Source: Pseudomonas viridiflava (GTDB lineage: Bacteria; Pseudomonadota; Gammaproteobacteria; Pseudomonadales; Pseudomonadaceae). Taken from it: a stretch of DNA of 64,000 bases. The notes under the pieces were generated by a model. The model ran no database searches. It was not told where the DNA came from and worked only from the letters and a program-made list of their open reading frames with translations. The stretch lies in assembly GCF_900591205.1 (NCBI RefSeq), contig NZ_UUPU01000085.1, positions 391,528 through 455,527 of the forward strand, written 5' to 3'. Position numbers and translations under genes: made by a program. Shown one piece after another: positions 25,078 to 32,662 of this stretch (the first letter of the stretch is position 1; each line of letters begins with the position of its first letter).

Positions 25078-25136
25078 ACGTATTCATTACTTTTGATTGG
25101 TTAAGTCATATATACGTTACATTTTAACGCTGTCAA
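25078..25136 (-). promoter_or_regulatory. hipBA promoter and probable HipB operators
   Basis: On the minus strand a perfect -35 TTGACA (25131-25136) and a -10 TATATA (25109-25114) are separated by 16 bases. An inverted pair ATACGT (25112-25117) / ACGTAT (25078-25083) brackets the start region, with one arm on the -10 box, as expected for autorepression by HipB. The -35 box lies inside the last codons of the upstream acetyltransferase gene, whose stop codon is at 25117-25119. Confidence 0.75.
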
Positions 25137-25635
25137 GGTTGTCCAGATCAAACACCCACCTCAACCGCCGCTCATAGCCAATCCGCCCCTTATACGCCTC
25201 CCCGCTGTCCACCCAGCCTGCACTCAGATACAACCCCATCGCCGCCACATTGTGCGCATCCACCGACAGCTCCAGCGCCCTGATCTGCGGCCACGCCTGC
25301 AGTGCTGCCGCCGGCAGCGCCTGCAAGCAGGCTTTGCCGAACCCACGCCCTTGTTGGTTGCGGTCCACCTGCAATGCATGCAGCGTCGCGCTGTGTTCAT
25401 CGGCCCAGTGGGGCAGGCACGGCGGGCGTTTGAGCAGCAAAAAGGCCACGGGCCAATCATCGGCGAGCAAGGCGAAGCCTTTGATGGCGGCGGGGTTGGG
25501 ATTAACCAGCAGGCTGTTCAGCGCGCAGTAGATATCGCCGGAATACGCCAGTTGCTCGGGATGCACCTGCAGGGCGTCGAGTTGCTGTTTCTGCACAAGG
25601 CTCAGCGTCTCATAGGAGGCGAGGCGGGTTTCCAT
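25117..25635 (-). CDS. GNAT-family N-acetyltransferase
   Basis: A 172-residue GNAT protein. The acetyl-CoA motif is VDRNQQGRGFGKACLQAL (QGxGxG type, near residues 90-107), preceded by the beta4 strand HALQV and followed by LELSVDAHNVAAMGLYLSAG, the typical N-x-x-A-x-x-L-Y motif B. The substrate is not deducible. Its 3' end carries the hipBA promoter, so the gene may be the ancestral neighbour against which hipBA inserted. Confidence 0.87.
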   Translation of the reverse strand: METRLASYETLSLVQKQQLDALQVHPEQLAYSGDIYCALNSLLVNPNPAAIKGFALLADDWPVAFLLLKRPPCLPHWADEHSATLHALQVDRNQQGRGFGKACLQALPAAALQAWPQIRALELSVDAHNVAAMGLYLSAGWVDSGEAYKGRIGYERRLRWVFDLDNLDSVKM

Positions 25636-25783
25636 GGGTGGCGCATCCGAAATCCTACAAAGAGGCGGGAATTCTAGCGGGTTTGCTGGCGGCGAAATTA
25701 TTTTTCAGCGGGGTGTCGATTTACCTGAGGGTCATTCGACTAAGGGTGTTCCTTGTGATTTTCCAACCCCCAGGAGTATCGCC

Positions 25784-26203
25784 ATGAGTACTGCAATCAA
25801 CCGCCTGATCGAGCAATGGAAACACGCCGTTACCGCCAAGGACATCGAGAAAATTGTCAGCTACTACGCCGACGATATCCTCGCGTTCGACGCCGTTACC
25901 GCGCTGCAATTCAAGGGCAAGGCCGCTTACCGCGCCCATTGGGAAGACTGCATGAAACAGTGCCCCGGCCCCGGCATTTTCGAGTTTCATGAGTTGCATA
26001 TCGTGGACGCGCCAGACAGCGCATTTGCCCACTGGCTCGCGCACTGCGGCGGCACCGGGCCGGATGGCGTACTCAAGACGTGCTGGATGCGCGTGACTGC
26101 CGGCTACCAACGCATCAACGGCGAATGGAAGGTGGTGCATGAGCATTGGTCTGCGCCGTTCGACATGCAAACCGGCGCCGGTCTGTTCGACCTGAAACCC
26201 TGA
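25784..26203 (+). CDS. SnoaL/YybH-like nuclear-transport-factor-2 fold protein
   Basis: A 139-residue cone-fold protein: INRLIEQWKHAVTAKDIEKI, SYYADDILAFDAVTALQFKG and GEWKVVHEHWSAPFDMQTG are characteristic of DUF4440/SnoaL-like proteins that bind small hydrophobic ligands or act as isomerases. ATG at 25784 follows CAGGAG. First of a four-gene plus-strand cluster ending in an ECF42 sigma factor, separated from the DGPF gene by 42 bases. It may be part of the sigma-factor-controlled output. Confidence 0.85.
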   Translation: MSTAINRLIEQWKHAVTAKDIEKIVSYYADDILAFDAVTALQFKGKAAYRAHWEDCMKQCPGPGIFEFHELHIVDAPDSAFAHWLAHCGGTGPDGVLKTCWMRVTAGYQRINGEWKVVHEHWSAPFDMQTGAGLFDLKP

Positions 26204-26245
26204 CCGCCACGAACTATAGTCAGTAGTCCGAAAACGGAGACGCAC

Positions 26246-26590
26246 ATGAAATACCTCTGCCTGATCTACAGCAACGAACAGGTGTTGCATACCTCGCCCG
26301 ACAGCCCTGCCGACCCGGAGTGTTTCGCCTACGCCCAGGCCATTCAGGCCAGCGGCCGGATGCTCGCGGCCGAGCCGCTGGAGTCGGTGGCCACGGCCAC
26401 CACCGTGCGTATGCGCAATGGCAAGCTTGCGATCACCGACGGGCCGTTTGCCGAAACCAAGGAGCAGCTCGCCGGTTTTTACCTGATCGAGGCCAAGGAT
26501 TTGAATGAGGCGATCCAGGTGGCCGGTGGCATTCCGGCGGCCAGGGTCGGCAGTGTGGAAGTACGCCCTGTGCGTGAATTGAATCTCTGA
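26246..26590 (+). CDS. DGPF-domain (YCII-related) protein
   Basis: A 114-residue ferredoxin-like fold protein beginning MKYLCLIYSNEQ and carrying the diagnostic DGPF motif in KLAITDGPFAETKEQLAGFY near residue 65. DGPF proteins are the conserved neighbours of ECF42 sigma factors, and such a factor is encoded two genes downstream. Biochemical function unknown. ACGGAGACGC precedes the ATG. Confidence 0.92.
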   Translation: MKYLCLIYSNEQVLHTSPDSPADPECFAYAQAIQASGRMLAAEPLESVATATTVRMRNGKLAITDGPFAETKEQLAGFYLIEAKDLNEAIQVAGGIPAARVGSVEVRPVRELNL

Positions 26591-26624
26591 ATACAACAAT
26601 CACAAGATTCCAGGAGGTTTGCCC

Positions 26625-27104
26625 ATGACCACTCAACCCGCTGAATTTGAACTGTCCATCAGCCGCGTAATCGACGCGCCCCGCAGCCGGGTGTTCCGTG
26701 CCTGGACCGAGCCCGCGCTGCTGCAACAATGGTGGGGGCCGCACGGCATGACCACCCCCGAGTGTGAAATGAACCTGTGGGTCGGTGGCCTGTTTCGCAC
26801 CTTGATGCGCGCCCCGGATGGCACCGAGTACCCGACCCAGGGCGTGTTTCTGGAAATCGTCGCGCCACGGCGGCTGGTATTTACCGACGCCTTTGCGCCG
26901 GGCTGGGTTCCTTCGGGCAAGCCGTTTATGACCGCCGAAGTGACCCTTCAAGAAGTCGACGGCAACAAGACCCTTTACACCGCCCGCGCCATGCATTGGA
27001 GCCAGGAAGACAAGCAGGCCCACGAAGCCATGGGCTTTCATGACGGCTGGGGCCAGAGCCTGGAGCGCCTGGTGACGCTGGTCACCCAGGGCCTGCCCGA
27101 TTGA
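26625..27104 (+). CDS. SRPBCC/AHSA1-family protein
   Basis: 159 residues of the START/Bet v1-like helix-grip fold: FELSISRVIDAPRSRVFRAW, the conserved LLQQWWGPHGM, and the C-terminal helix HDGWGQSLERLVTLV. AHSA1-like proteins bind lipidic ligands and are frequent partners of DGPF proteins and ECF42 factors. AGGAGG precedes the ATG at 26625. The stop codon overlaps the TTG start of the sigma factor gene. Confidence 0.9.
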   Translation: MTTQPAEFELSISRVIDAPRSRVFRAWTEPALLQQWWGPHGMTTPECEMNLWVGGLFRTLMRAPDGTEYPTQGVFLEIVAPRRLVFTDAFAPGWVPSGKPFMTAEVTLQEVDGNKTLYTARAMHWSQEDKQAHEAMGFHDGWGQSLERLVTLVTQGLPD

Positions 27105-28312
27105 CGCCTGCCATCGAGGCGATTTACCGCAGCGAATCGCGGCGCGTGTTGGCGACGCTGATTCGCTTGCTCGGTGACTTCGATTTGGCTGAAGAAGCAC
27201 TGCATGAGGCGTTTTTTGTCGCCGTGCAGCGCTGGCCGCAGGACGGTGTGCCGGACAACCCACGGGCCTGGCTGGTCTCTACCGGCCGTTTCAAAGCCAT
27301 CGACCGGTTGCGTCGCCAGGCCCGATTTACCCCTTTATTGCAGGAGCAGGCCGACGCACTGGAGGCGACCGACTGGACTGTTGAAGACGTGGAAGATGAC
27401 CGCCTGCGCCTGATTTTCACCTGCTGCCACCCGGCACTGGCGCCCGACGCCCAGGCGGCGCTGACCTTGCGTGAGATCTGCGACCTCACCACCGAGGAAA
27501 TCGCCCGCGCGTTTCTCGCCACGCCCACCACCATCGCCCAGCGCATCGTGCGCGCCAAGGGCAAGATTCGCGAGGCTCGGATCCCTTATCAGGTGCCCAC
27601 CCTCGACGAGTTGCCGGAGCGCCTCGACAGCGTGTTGCGCGTGGTCTACCTGGTGTTCAACGAGGGCTATTCAGCGTCCATGGGGGCGGACCTCACGCGG
27701 CAGGATCTGACCCGCGAAGCCATCCGCCTCGCTCGCCTGCTGATGGAGTTGCTGCCGGAGCCTGAGGTGATGGGGTTGCTGGCGTTGATGTTGCTTCACG
27801 AATCACGCGCAGCGGCACGGATCTCGGCGGGCGGTGAGCTGGTGTTGTTGGATGAACAGGACCGTGCGCTGTGGGATGCGTCCTTGATTGCTGAAGGCTG
27901 CGCGCTGGTTGAACAGGCGCTGACCACGGGGCGTTTTGGGCCGTATTGCCTGCAGGCGGCAATTGCGGCGGTGCATGCCGAAGCGCCGAACGCGGGGGCG
28001 ACCGACTGGCTGCAGATTGTCGGGCTTTACGATGTGTTGCTCAGGCAGATGCCGTCGCCGGTGATCGAACTCAACCGCGCTGTGGCGGTGGCGATGGTGC
28101 AGGGGCCGTTGGCGGGGTTGGAAGGGGTGGACGGTATTTTGCAACGTGGGGAGTTGCTGGATTACCACCTGGCGCATGCGGCGCGAGGGGAGTTTTGTCG
28201 GCAGTTGGCGCGGGTTGAAGAGGCGCGTGCGGCGTACGAAAACGCCCTGTCGCTGACCCGGCAAACCCCGGAAAAACGCTTCCTCGAACGACGCTTGGCC
28301 GAACTCAAATAA
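27101..28312 (+). CDS. ECF42-type RNA polymerase sigma factor with C-terminal TPR-like extension
   Basis: 403 residues. The sigma2 region occupies about residues 1-75 (LATLIRLLGDFDLAEEALHE, NPRAWLVSTGRFKAIDRLRR), sigma4 about 100-155 (LTLREICDLTTEEIARAFLA and TTIAQRIVRAKGKIREARI). The remaining ~240 residues are a helical TPR-like domain (LDSVLRVVYLVFNEGYSAS, LLALMLLHESRAAARI, HAARGEFCRQLARVEEARAA). This architecture plus DGPF neighbours defines the ECF42 group, which has no anti-sigma factor; the extension is needed for activity (known from Streptomyces). The TTG start overlaps the AHSA1 stop (TTGA), so it is translationally coupled. Confidence 0.92.
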   Translation: MTPAIEAIYRSESRRVLATLIRLLGDFDLAEEALHEAFFVAVQRWPQDGVPDNPRAWLVSTGRFKAIDRLRRQARFTPLLQEQADALEATDWTVEDVEDDRLRLIFTCCHPALAPDAQAALTLREICDLTTEEIARAFLATPTTIAQRIVRAKGKIREARIPYQVPTLDELPERLDSVLRVVYLVFNEGYSASMGADLTRQDLTREAIRLARLLMELLPEPEVMGLLALMLLHESRAAARISAGGELVLLDEQDRALWDASLIAEGCALVEQALTTGRFGPYCLQAAIAAVHAEAPNAGATDWLQIVGLYDVLLRQMPSPVIELNRAVAVAMVQGPLAGLEGVDGILQRGELLDYHLAHAARGEFCRQLARVEEARAAYENALSLTRQTPEKRFLERRLAELK

Positions 28313-28333
28313 ATCACACAATAAAGCTCCAAA

Positions 28334-28422
28334 TGTGGGCGCTGGCTTGCCTGCGATAGCGGAGTGTCAGGCGACAAAAATGTCGACTGTCAGGCCCTCA
28401 TCGCTGGCAAGCCGGCGCCTAC
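28334..28422. repeat. Degenerate REPIN, GGGCGCTGGC type
   Basis: TGTGGGCGCTGGCTTGCCTG is paired with an imperfect reverse complement (GGCAAGCCGGCGCCTAC) about 50 bases on, with an inner GTGTCAGGCGACA / TGTCGACTGTCAG pair. Between convergent sigma-factor and LysR genes. Confidence 0.7.
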
Positions 28423-28436
28423 GGTTTGATCAGTCA

Positions 28437-29291
28437 TCAGTCCAGCATCAACCCCAACATCCAGCTCCCCGCCGGCCCCGGCGGGTGGTGGCGCGACCAC
28501 AGCGCATCCACCGCCACCGAGCGCGGCCAGCTGCGCACGTTGAGTTCAACCAGTCCGGCGTTGCCGAAGCGCTCCACCAGCCAGCGCGGCAACGCCGCCC
28601 AGCCGAAACCGAGCTGGGCCATTTCCAGCAGCATCAGAAAGCTTGGCGCCGACCACACACGGCCGCTGGGGCGCGTTTCATTCGGGTTGATGATGCTCGC
28701 CAGGCGCAGTTCACGGTGCTGTTGCAGGGCGTGCTGGTTGATGTCAGCCACACTGGCCAAGGGATGATCGGGTGCTACGAACAGCGCGATTTCCGTGCGT
28801 TCCGCCACGGGGGCGCGGGTCAGGTCAGGGGGGTAAACCTCTTGAGCTTCGACAAACGCCATCTGGGCGCGGCCGCTTTGTACCAGGGCGATCAGGTCTT
28901 CGCATTCGGCGATCAACCATTCCAGCTCCAGGTCCGGGTAGCGTTGCTCAAAGGCTTTGAGGGCAAGTTCGAAGCGTTCCGATTGGTAGGTATCAGACAT
29001 CGCGATCGTCACTTTAGGCTCCAAACCTTGGGCCAACTGGCTCGCCGCCAGCTCCAGGCGGCTGCTGGCTTCCAGCACCTGCTCGGCGCGTTGCAGCAAT
29101 ACATGACCCGCCGGGGTAAGCGTCGGCTTGCGGCTGCGGCGATCAAACAGCACCACATCCAGGTCAATCTCCAGGCTCGCCACGGCGGCGCTGACGGTGG
29201 ACTGGCTCTTGCCCAACTTGCGCGCCGCCGCCGAAAACGAGCCTTGGGTGGCCGCTTGCACAAACGCCTGCAGCACTTCATTGGACGCCAT
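28437..29291 (-). CDS. LysR-family regulator next to a PACE efflux gene
   Basis: A 284-residue LysR regulator: HTH at residues ~1-62 (FVQAATQGSFSAAARKLGKS, STVSAAVASLE), effector domain from residue ~92 (VTIAMSDTYQSERFELALKA). It is divergent from the PACE-family transporter gene. In Acinetobacter the LysR-type AceR activates the PACE pump gene aceI, so the same relation is likely here. An inverted repeat lies in the shared upstream region. Confidence 0.88.
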   Translation of the reverse strand: MASNEVLQAFVQAATQGSFSAAARKLGKSQSTVSAAVASLEIDLDVVLFDRRSRKPTLTPAGHVLLQRAEQVLEASSRLELAASQLAQGLEPKVTIAMSDTYQSERFELALKAFEQRYPDLELEWLIAECEDLIALVQSGRAQMAFVEAQEVYPPDLTRAPVAERTEIALFVAPDHPLASVADINQHALQQHRELRLASIINPNETRPSGRVWSAPSFLMLLEMAQLGFGWAALPRWLVERFGNAGLVELNVRSWPRSVAVDALWSRHHPPGPAGSWMLGLMLD

Positions 29292-29304
29292 AAGTATCGC
29301 CTTG

Positions 29305-29334
29305 CTCGATGGTTATTAGTTATGAAGTATCGAG
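29305..29334. promoter_or_regulatory. Inverted repeat in the LysR/PACE intergenic region
   Basis: CTCGAT (29305-29310) and ATCGAG (29329-29334) form an inverted repeat with an 18-base AT-rich centre, midway between the divergent start codons. A candidate LysR binding site or overlapping promoter. Confidence 0.45.
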
Positions 29335-29379
29335 TCTAAGGGTAATCATGGCAACCATCGTCCCTCACGGAGCCGGGTT

Positions 29380-29820
29380 ATGAACCCTACCAAGTCGATT
29401 ACTGAACGTGTTTGCCAGGCCATCGGTTTTGAGGCCCTGGCCTTGTTGATCTGCACCCCGTTGCTGGCGTGGATCATGAACAAACCGGCGCTGGAAATGG
29501 GCATGGTCACCCTGGCGCTCAGCCTGATGGCGCTGACCTGGAACGTAATTTTCAACGGGCTGTTCGACCGTCTCAAGGTGCGCCTGCAGCTGGCCAACAA
29601 CGCCTGGACCCGCGTGCTGCACGCGCTGATATTTGAGGGAGGGCTGATCCTGGTGGCCGTGCCGTTGATTGCCGCCTGGCTGAACATCAGCCTGATGCAG
29701 GCGTTTATCCTCGACATCGGTGTGTTGCTGTTTTTCCTGCCGTATACCTATGTGTATCACTGGGGGTATGACGTCATTCGGGAAAAACTCCTACAGCAAC
29801 GCCTGCCTAGCCAAGCGTGA
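29380..29820 (+). CDS. PACE-family (AceI-like) multidrug/biguanide efflux transporter
   Basis: A 146-residue protein of four transmembrane helices in two tandem bacterial transmembrane pairs. Family hallmarks: the membrane-embedded Glu18 in ERVCQAIGFEALALLICTP (equivalent to the essential AceI Glu15), MALTWNVIFNGLFDR, RVLHALIFEGGLILVAVPL and FFLPYTYVYHWGYD. PACE pumps export chlorhexidine and short-chain diamines in exchange for protons. It is probably activated by the divergent LysR gene. A perfect hairpin terminator follows. Confidence 0.93.
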   Translation: MNPTKSITERVCQAIGFEALALLICTPLLAWIMNKPALEMGMVTLALSLMALTWNVIFNGLFDRLKVRLQLANNAWTRVLHALIFEGGLILVAVPLIAAWLNISLMQAFILDIGVLLFFLPYTYVYHWGYDVIREKLLQQRLPSQA

Positions 29821-29840
29821 GCCAGGTGGCAAAATCCAGA

Positions 29841-29862
29841 AATGCCCGCACCTGCGGGCATT
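29841..29862. terminator. Hairpin between convergent PACE and SDR genes
   Basis: AATGCCCGCA / TGCGGGCATT, a perfect 10-bp stem with a two-base loop, 20 bases after the PACE stop. It has an A-rich left side but no strong T-tract. It could act in either direction. Confidence 0.65.
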
Positions 29863-29880
29863 GATGCCTGCGCAGAATGC

Positions 29881-30639
29881 TTACAGAAACATGCCGCCCG
29901 ACGCCTCGATACGTTGCCCGGTGATCCAGTTGCTGCCGTCGGCCAGCAGTGTGGAAATCGCCCCGCCAATATCGTCCGGCAAACCGGCACGGCCCAAGGC
30001 GGTGTTGTTGGCGACCATCGTATTGAGGTCCGGGTTATCACGTACCGCGCCGCCGCTGAAGTCGGTAGCAATTGCGCCGGGCGCCAAGGTGTTCACGGTG
30101 ATACCACGCGGGCCCAGCTCCTTGGCCTGGTAGCGCGACAGCACTTCCACCGCGCCCTTCATCGAGGCATACGCCGCATACCCCGGCAGGCTGAACCGCG
30201 CCAGGCCACTGGAAATATTGATGATGCGCCCGCCGTCGCTGATCAGCGGCAGCAGTTTTTGCGTGAGAAAAAACGGTGCCTTGAAGTGGATTGCCACCAG
30301 GCGGTCGAACTGTTCTTCGCTGGTGTCGGCAAAGCTGGCGTGTACGCCAATCCCGGCGTTGTTGATCAGAAAGTTGAAGTGATCCTGTGCGAAAACCTCC
30401 TTGAGTACTGTGCCGACCTGGCTCACAAAACCATTGAAGCTCGCGCTCTGGCTCACATCCAGTTGCAGCATGGCGGCGCGGCCACCCAGCGCTTCAACCT
30501 GTTCGACGACTGCTTGGGCTTCGCTGGCCGCGCTGTGGTAAGTGCCGATGATGTCGACGCCTTGTGCCGCCAGGTGCAGCGCGGCGCTTTTGCCCAGGCC
30601 ACGGCTGGCGCCGGTGATGAGTGCGATTTTGCGGGTCAT
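29881..30639 (-). CDS. Short-chain dehydrogenase/reductase
   Basis: A 252-residue classical SDR: cofactor motif TGASRGLGKSAALHL (TGxxxGxG) at residues ~9-23, NNAG in NFLINNAGIGVHASF, and catalytic Ser and Tyr-x3-Lys in IINISSGLARFSLPGYAAYASMKG read in two parts (INISSG and YASMKG). The basic residues after the cofactor loop suggest NADPH use. The start at 30639 follows AGAGGG. The gene is divergent from the LysR gene at 30748, a common arrangement for an SDR controlled by its neighbour. Confidence 0.92.
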   Translation of the reverse strand: MTRKIALITGASRGLGKSAALHLAAQGVDIIGTYHSAASEAQAVVEQVEALGGRAAMLQLDVSQSASFNGFVSQVGTVLKEVFAQDHFNFLINNAGIGVHASFADTSEEQFDRLVAIHFKAPFFLTQKLLPLISDGGRIINISSGLARFSLPGYAAYASMKGAVEVLSRYQAKELGPRGITVNTLAPGAIATDFSGGAVRDNPDLNTMVANNTALGRAGLPDDIGGAISTLLADGSNWITGQRIEASGGMFL

Positions 30640-30747
30640 GGTGTAGCCCTCTTCTGATGTGATCGTGGGGCTGAGTGTATTTGTCCGTCCGTAACGTGAT
30701 AAACATGGCCAACTCGGAATCACTGGCCGGATAAGGCGAACAATCCT

Positions 30748-31644
30748 ATGAACAAACTTGAGCTGCTGCGCACCTTCGTGCGCGTCACCGAGCTGTCGAG
30801 TTTCACCGGCGCTGGCGAAAGCCTTGGCCTTCCGCGGTCAACCGTGTCCGAGCATGTGCAGGCGCTGGAAGCACTGCTCGGCGCGCGCCTGTTGCAGCGC
30901 ACCACACGCAAGGTGCAGGCGACCCAGGACGGGCGCGTGTTGTATGAACGCAGCAAGGATTTGCTCGCGCATATGGAGGAGCTGGAAGGGCTGTTTCGCC
31001 AGGATGAAGCGCAGCTGAGCGGGCGTATTCGAGTGGACATGCCCAATGTGATGGCGCGGGATTTGATCCTGCCGCGCCTGCCACAATTCATGGATGCGCA
31101 CCCTTTGATCGAGCTGGAAATCAGCACCACCGACCGCCAGGTCGACCTGCTCGCCGAAGGTTTCGACTGCGTATTGCGTGTCGGCGCGCAGCCCGACCAG
31201 TCGGTGGTGGCGCGGCTGTTGTGCAGCATGCCGATGATCAACTGCGTGAGCGCCGACTACCTTCGGCGCCATGGTCGGCCTGAGACCCTGGCCGATCTGG
31301 CGCATCATCATTTGGTGCATTACGTGCGCCCCCTGGGCTCACGCTCGGCGGGGTTTGAATACCAGCACGGCAACAAGGTGCACCGCGTGCCGATGGCCGG
31401 GCGGGTCACGGTCAACAGTACAGATGCGTATAAGTCGGCGTGCCTGGGCGGTTTCGGTATTACCCAGGTGCCCGTCCTGGGGATTCGTGACTTGCTCGAC
31501 AGCGGCGAGCTGGTGGCGATATTGCCCGACTACCCGGCCCCCGCGCTGGACGTGTCGCTGCTCTACGCTGGGCAACGGCATTTGCCGCAGCGGGTGCGGG
31601 TGTTTATGGATTGGCTGGCCGCCACCTTGCAATCCCAGCTCTAA
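30748..31644 (+). CDS. LysR-family regulator divergent from the SDR
   Basis: 298 residues: HTH at ~1-60 (FVRVTELSSFTGAGESLGLP, STVSEHVQALEALLGARL), then an effector domain of the CrgA/DhcR-like type (RIRVDMPNVMARDLILPRLP, GFGITQVPVLGIRDLLDSGE). It likely controls the divergent SDR gene. Its stop codon overlaps the 3' end of the next, convergent LysR gene by 4 bases. Confidence 0.9.
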   Translation: MNKLELLRTFVRVTELSSFTGAGESLGLPRSTVSEHVQALEALLGARLLQRTTRKVQATQDGRVLYERSKDLLAHMEELEGLFRQDEAQLSGRIRVDMPNVMARDLILPRLPQFMDAHPLIELEISTTDRQVDLLAEGFDCVLRVGAQPDQSVVARLLCSMPMINCVSADYLRRHGRPETLADLAHHHLVHYVRPLGSRSAGFEYQHGNKVHRVPMAGRVTVNSTDAYKSACLGGFGITQVPVLGIRDLLDSGELVAILPDYPAPALDVSLLYAGQRHLPQRVRVFMDWLAATLQSQL

Positions 31645-32564
31645 CGCCGCGCCGACAACTGCTGCGGCGCCAGGAACGCGTCGTGGAAATAGTCCCTGAA
31701 TGCCTGCATCGCCGGGGTAAACGCCCGCTCGCGGTGCCAGGCCAGGCCGACGCTCATGGGGGTGACCGGGTCGGTCACGGTCAGGGTTTCGATGCGTTTG
31801 CCTTCCAGTGACCAGGGCCGGTGCACCAGGTCTGACAAGATCGCCACGCCGCTGCCATTGGCGACCATGCTGCGCACCGCCTCCACCGAACTGGTGCGCA
31901 GCCGCACCTTGGGCGTTTGCCCGGCCTGTTCCCAATAGCGCATGGCGCTGTGTTCGGCCTCATCGACGGTGAGCAGGATATACGGTTCCTGCGCCACATC
32001 CGCCAGACTCACGGCGCCGCGTTCGCACAACGGGTGATGGCTGGGTAGCCATAGGCGGCGTTCGGAGTTGAAGAGGATCTCGGACACGATATCCGGGTGC
32101 GTGAGGTTGGCGGTGAGCACCACGGCCATATCGAATTGGCCATCGAGCAAACCGTGTTCGATGGCCTGGCGCTCCTGTTCGAACACCTCGATGGTCACAT
32201 CCGGGTGCCAGTGCTCCATGCGCTGCAAGTGGTGGGGCAAGAAATAGCCGAGCACCGTGTAACTGGCCGCCACCCGCAGTACGCCGCTGGCGCGGTAGTC
32301 GGGCAGCGGGCTGTTCAGCGCATCCTCCACGCTGCGCAGAATCACATAGGCGCGGTTGAGAAAATGCCGCCCCGCGTCGGTGAGGTTCATGCCCTGGGCC
32401 GAGCGCACGAACAGTTGCACGCCGAGCATCGCCTCCAGCTCCTTGATCGCTGTGGTCACCGCCGACTGGGAGATGTTCAGGTGGATTGCCGCCTGGGAAA
32501 TCTGGCCGATTTCAGCGGTGGCGACAAAGTAGCGGATTTGGCGCAGGGTCAGGGACATAGCCAT
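31641..32564 (-). CDS. LysR-family regulator divergent from pxpABC
   Basis: 307 residues: HTH at ~5-65 (RQIRYFVATAEIGQISQAAI, SAVTTAIKELEAMLG), then an effector-binding domain (VLRVAASYTVLGYFLPHHLQ). Transcribed away from the 5-oxoprolinase genes with 98 bases between the start codons, it is the likely regulator of pxpABC. Ends in a 4-base convergent overlap with the LysR gene before it. Confidence 0.9.
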   Translation of the reverse strand: MAMSLTLRQIRYFVATAEIGQISQAAIHLNISQSAVTTAIKELEAMLGVQLFVRSAQGMNLTDAGRHFLNRAYVILRSVEDALNSPLPDYRASGVLRVAASYTVLGYFLPHHLQRMEHWHPDVTIEVFEQERQAIEHGLLDGQFDMAVVLTANLTHPDIVSEILFNSERRLWLPSHHPLCERGAVSLADVAQEPYILLTVDEAEHSAMRYWEQAGQTPKVRLRTSSVEAVRSMVANGSGVAILSDLVHRPWSLEGKRIETLTVTDPVTPMSVGLAWHRERAFTPAMQAFRDYFHDAFLAPQQLSARR

Positions 32565-32573
32565 ATCTGTTTT

Positions 32574-32593
32574 TCAGAAGATGGGTCATCTGA
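32574..32593. promoter_or_regulatory. Inverted repeat in the LysR/pxpA intergenic region
   Basis: TCAG-aa-GATG-ggt-CATC-TGA, an imperfect dyad close to the LysR start codon, followed by AT-rich sequence (GATAATAGATCTTC). Position suits a LysR recognition site for autoregulation and control of pxpA. Confidence 0.45.
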
Positions 32594-32662
32594 TAATAGA
32601 TCTTCCCAAGGGGTCAAGCCCCAGCCTACTTTCCTTGCATCACCTTTGGCGGAGCGATTCTG

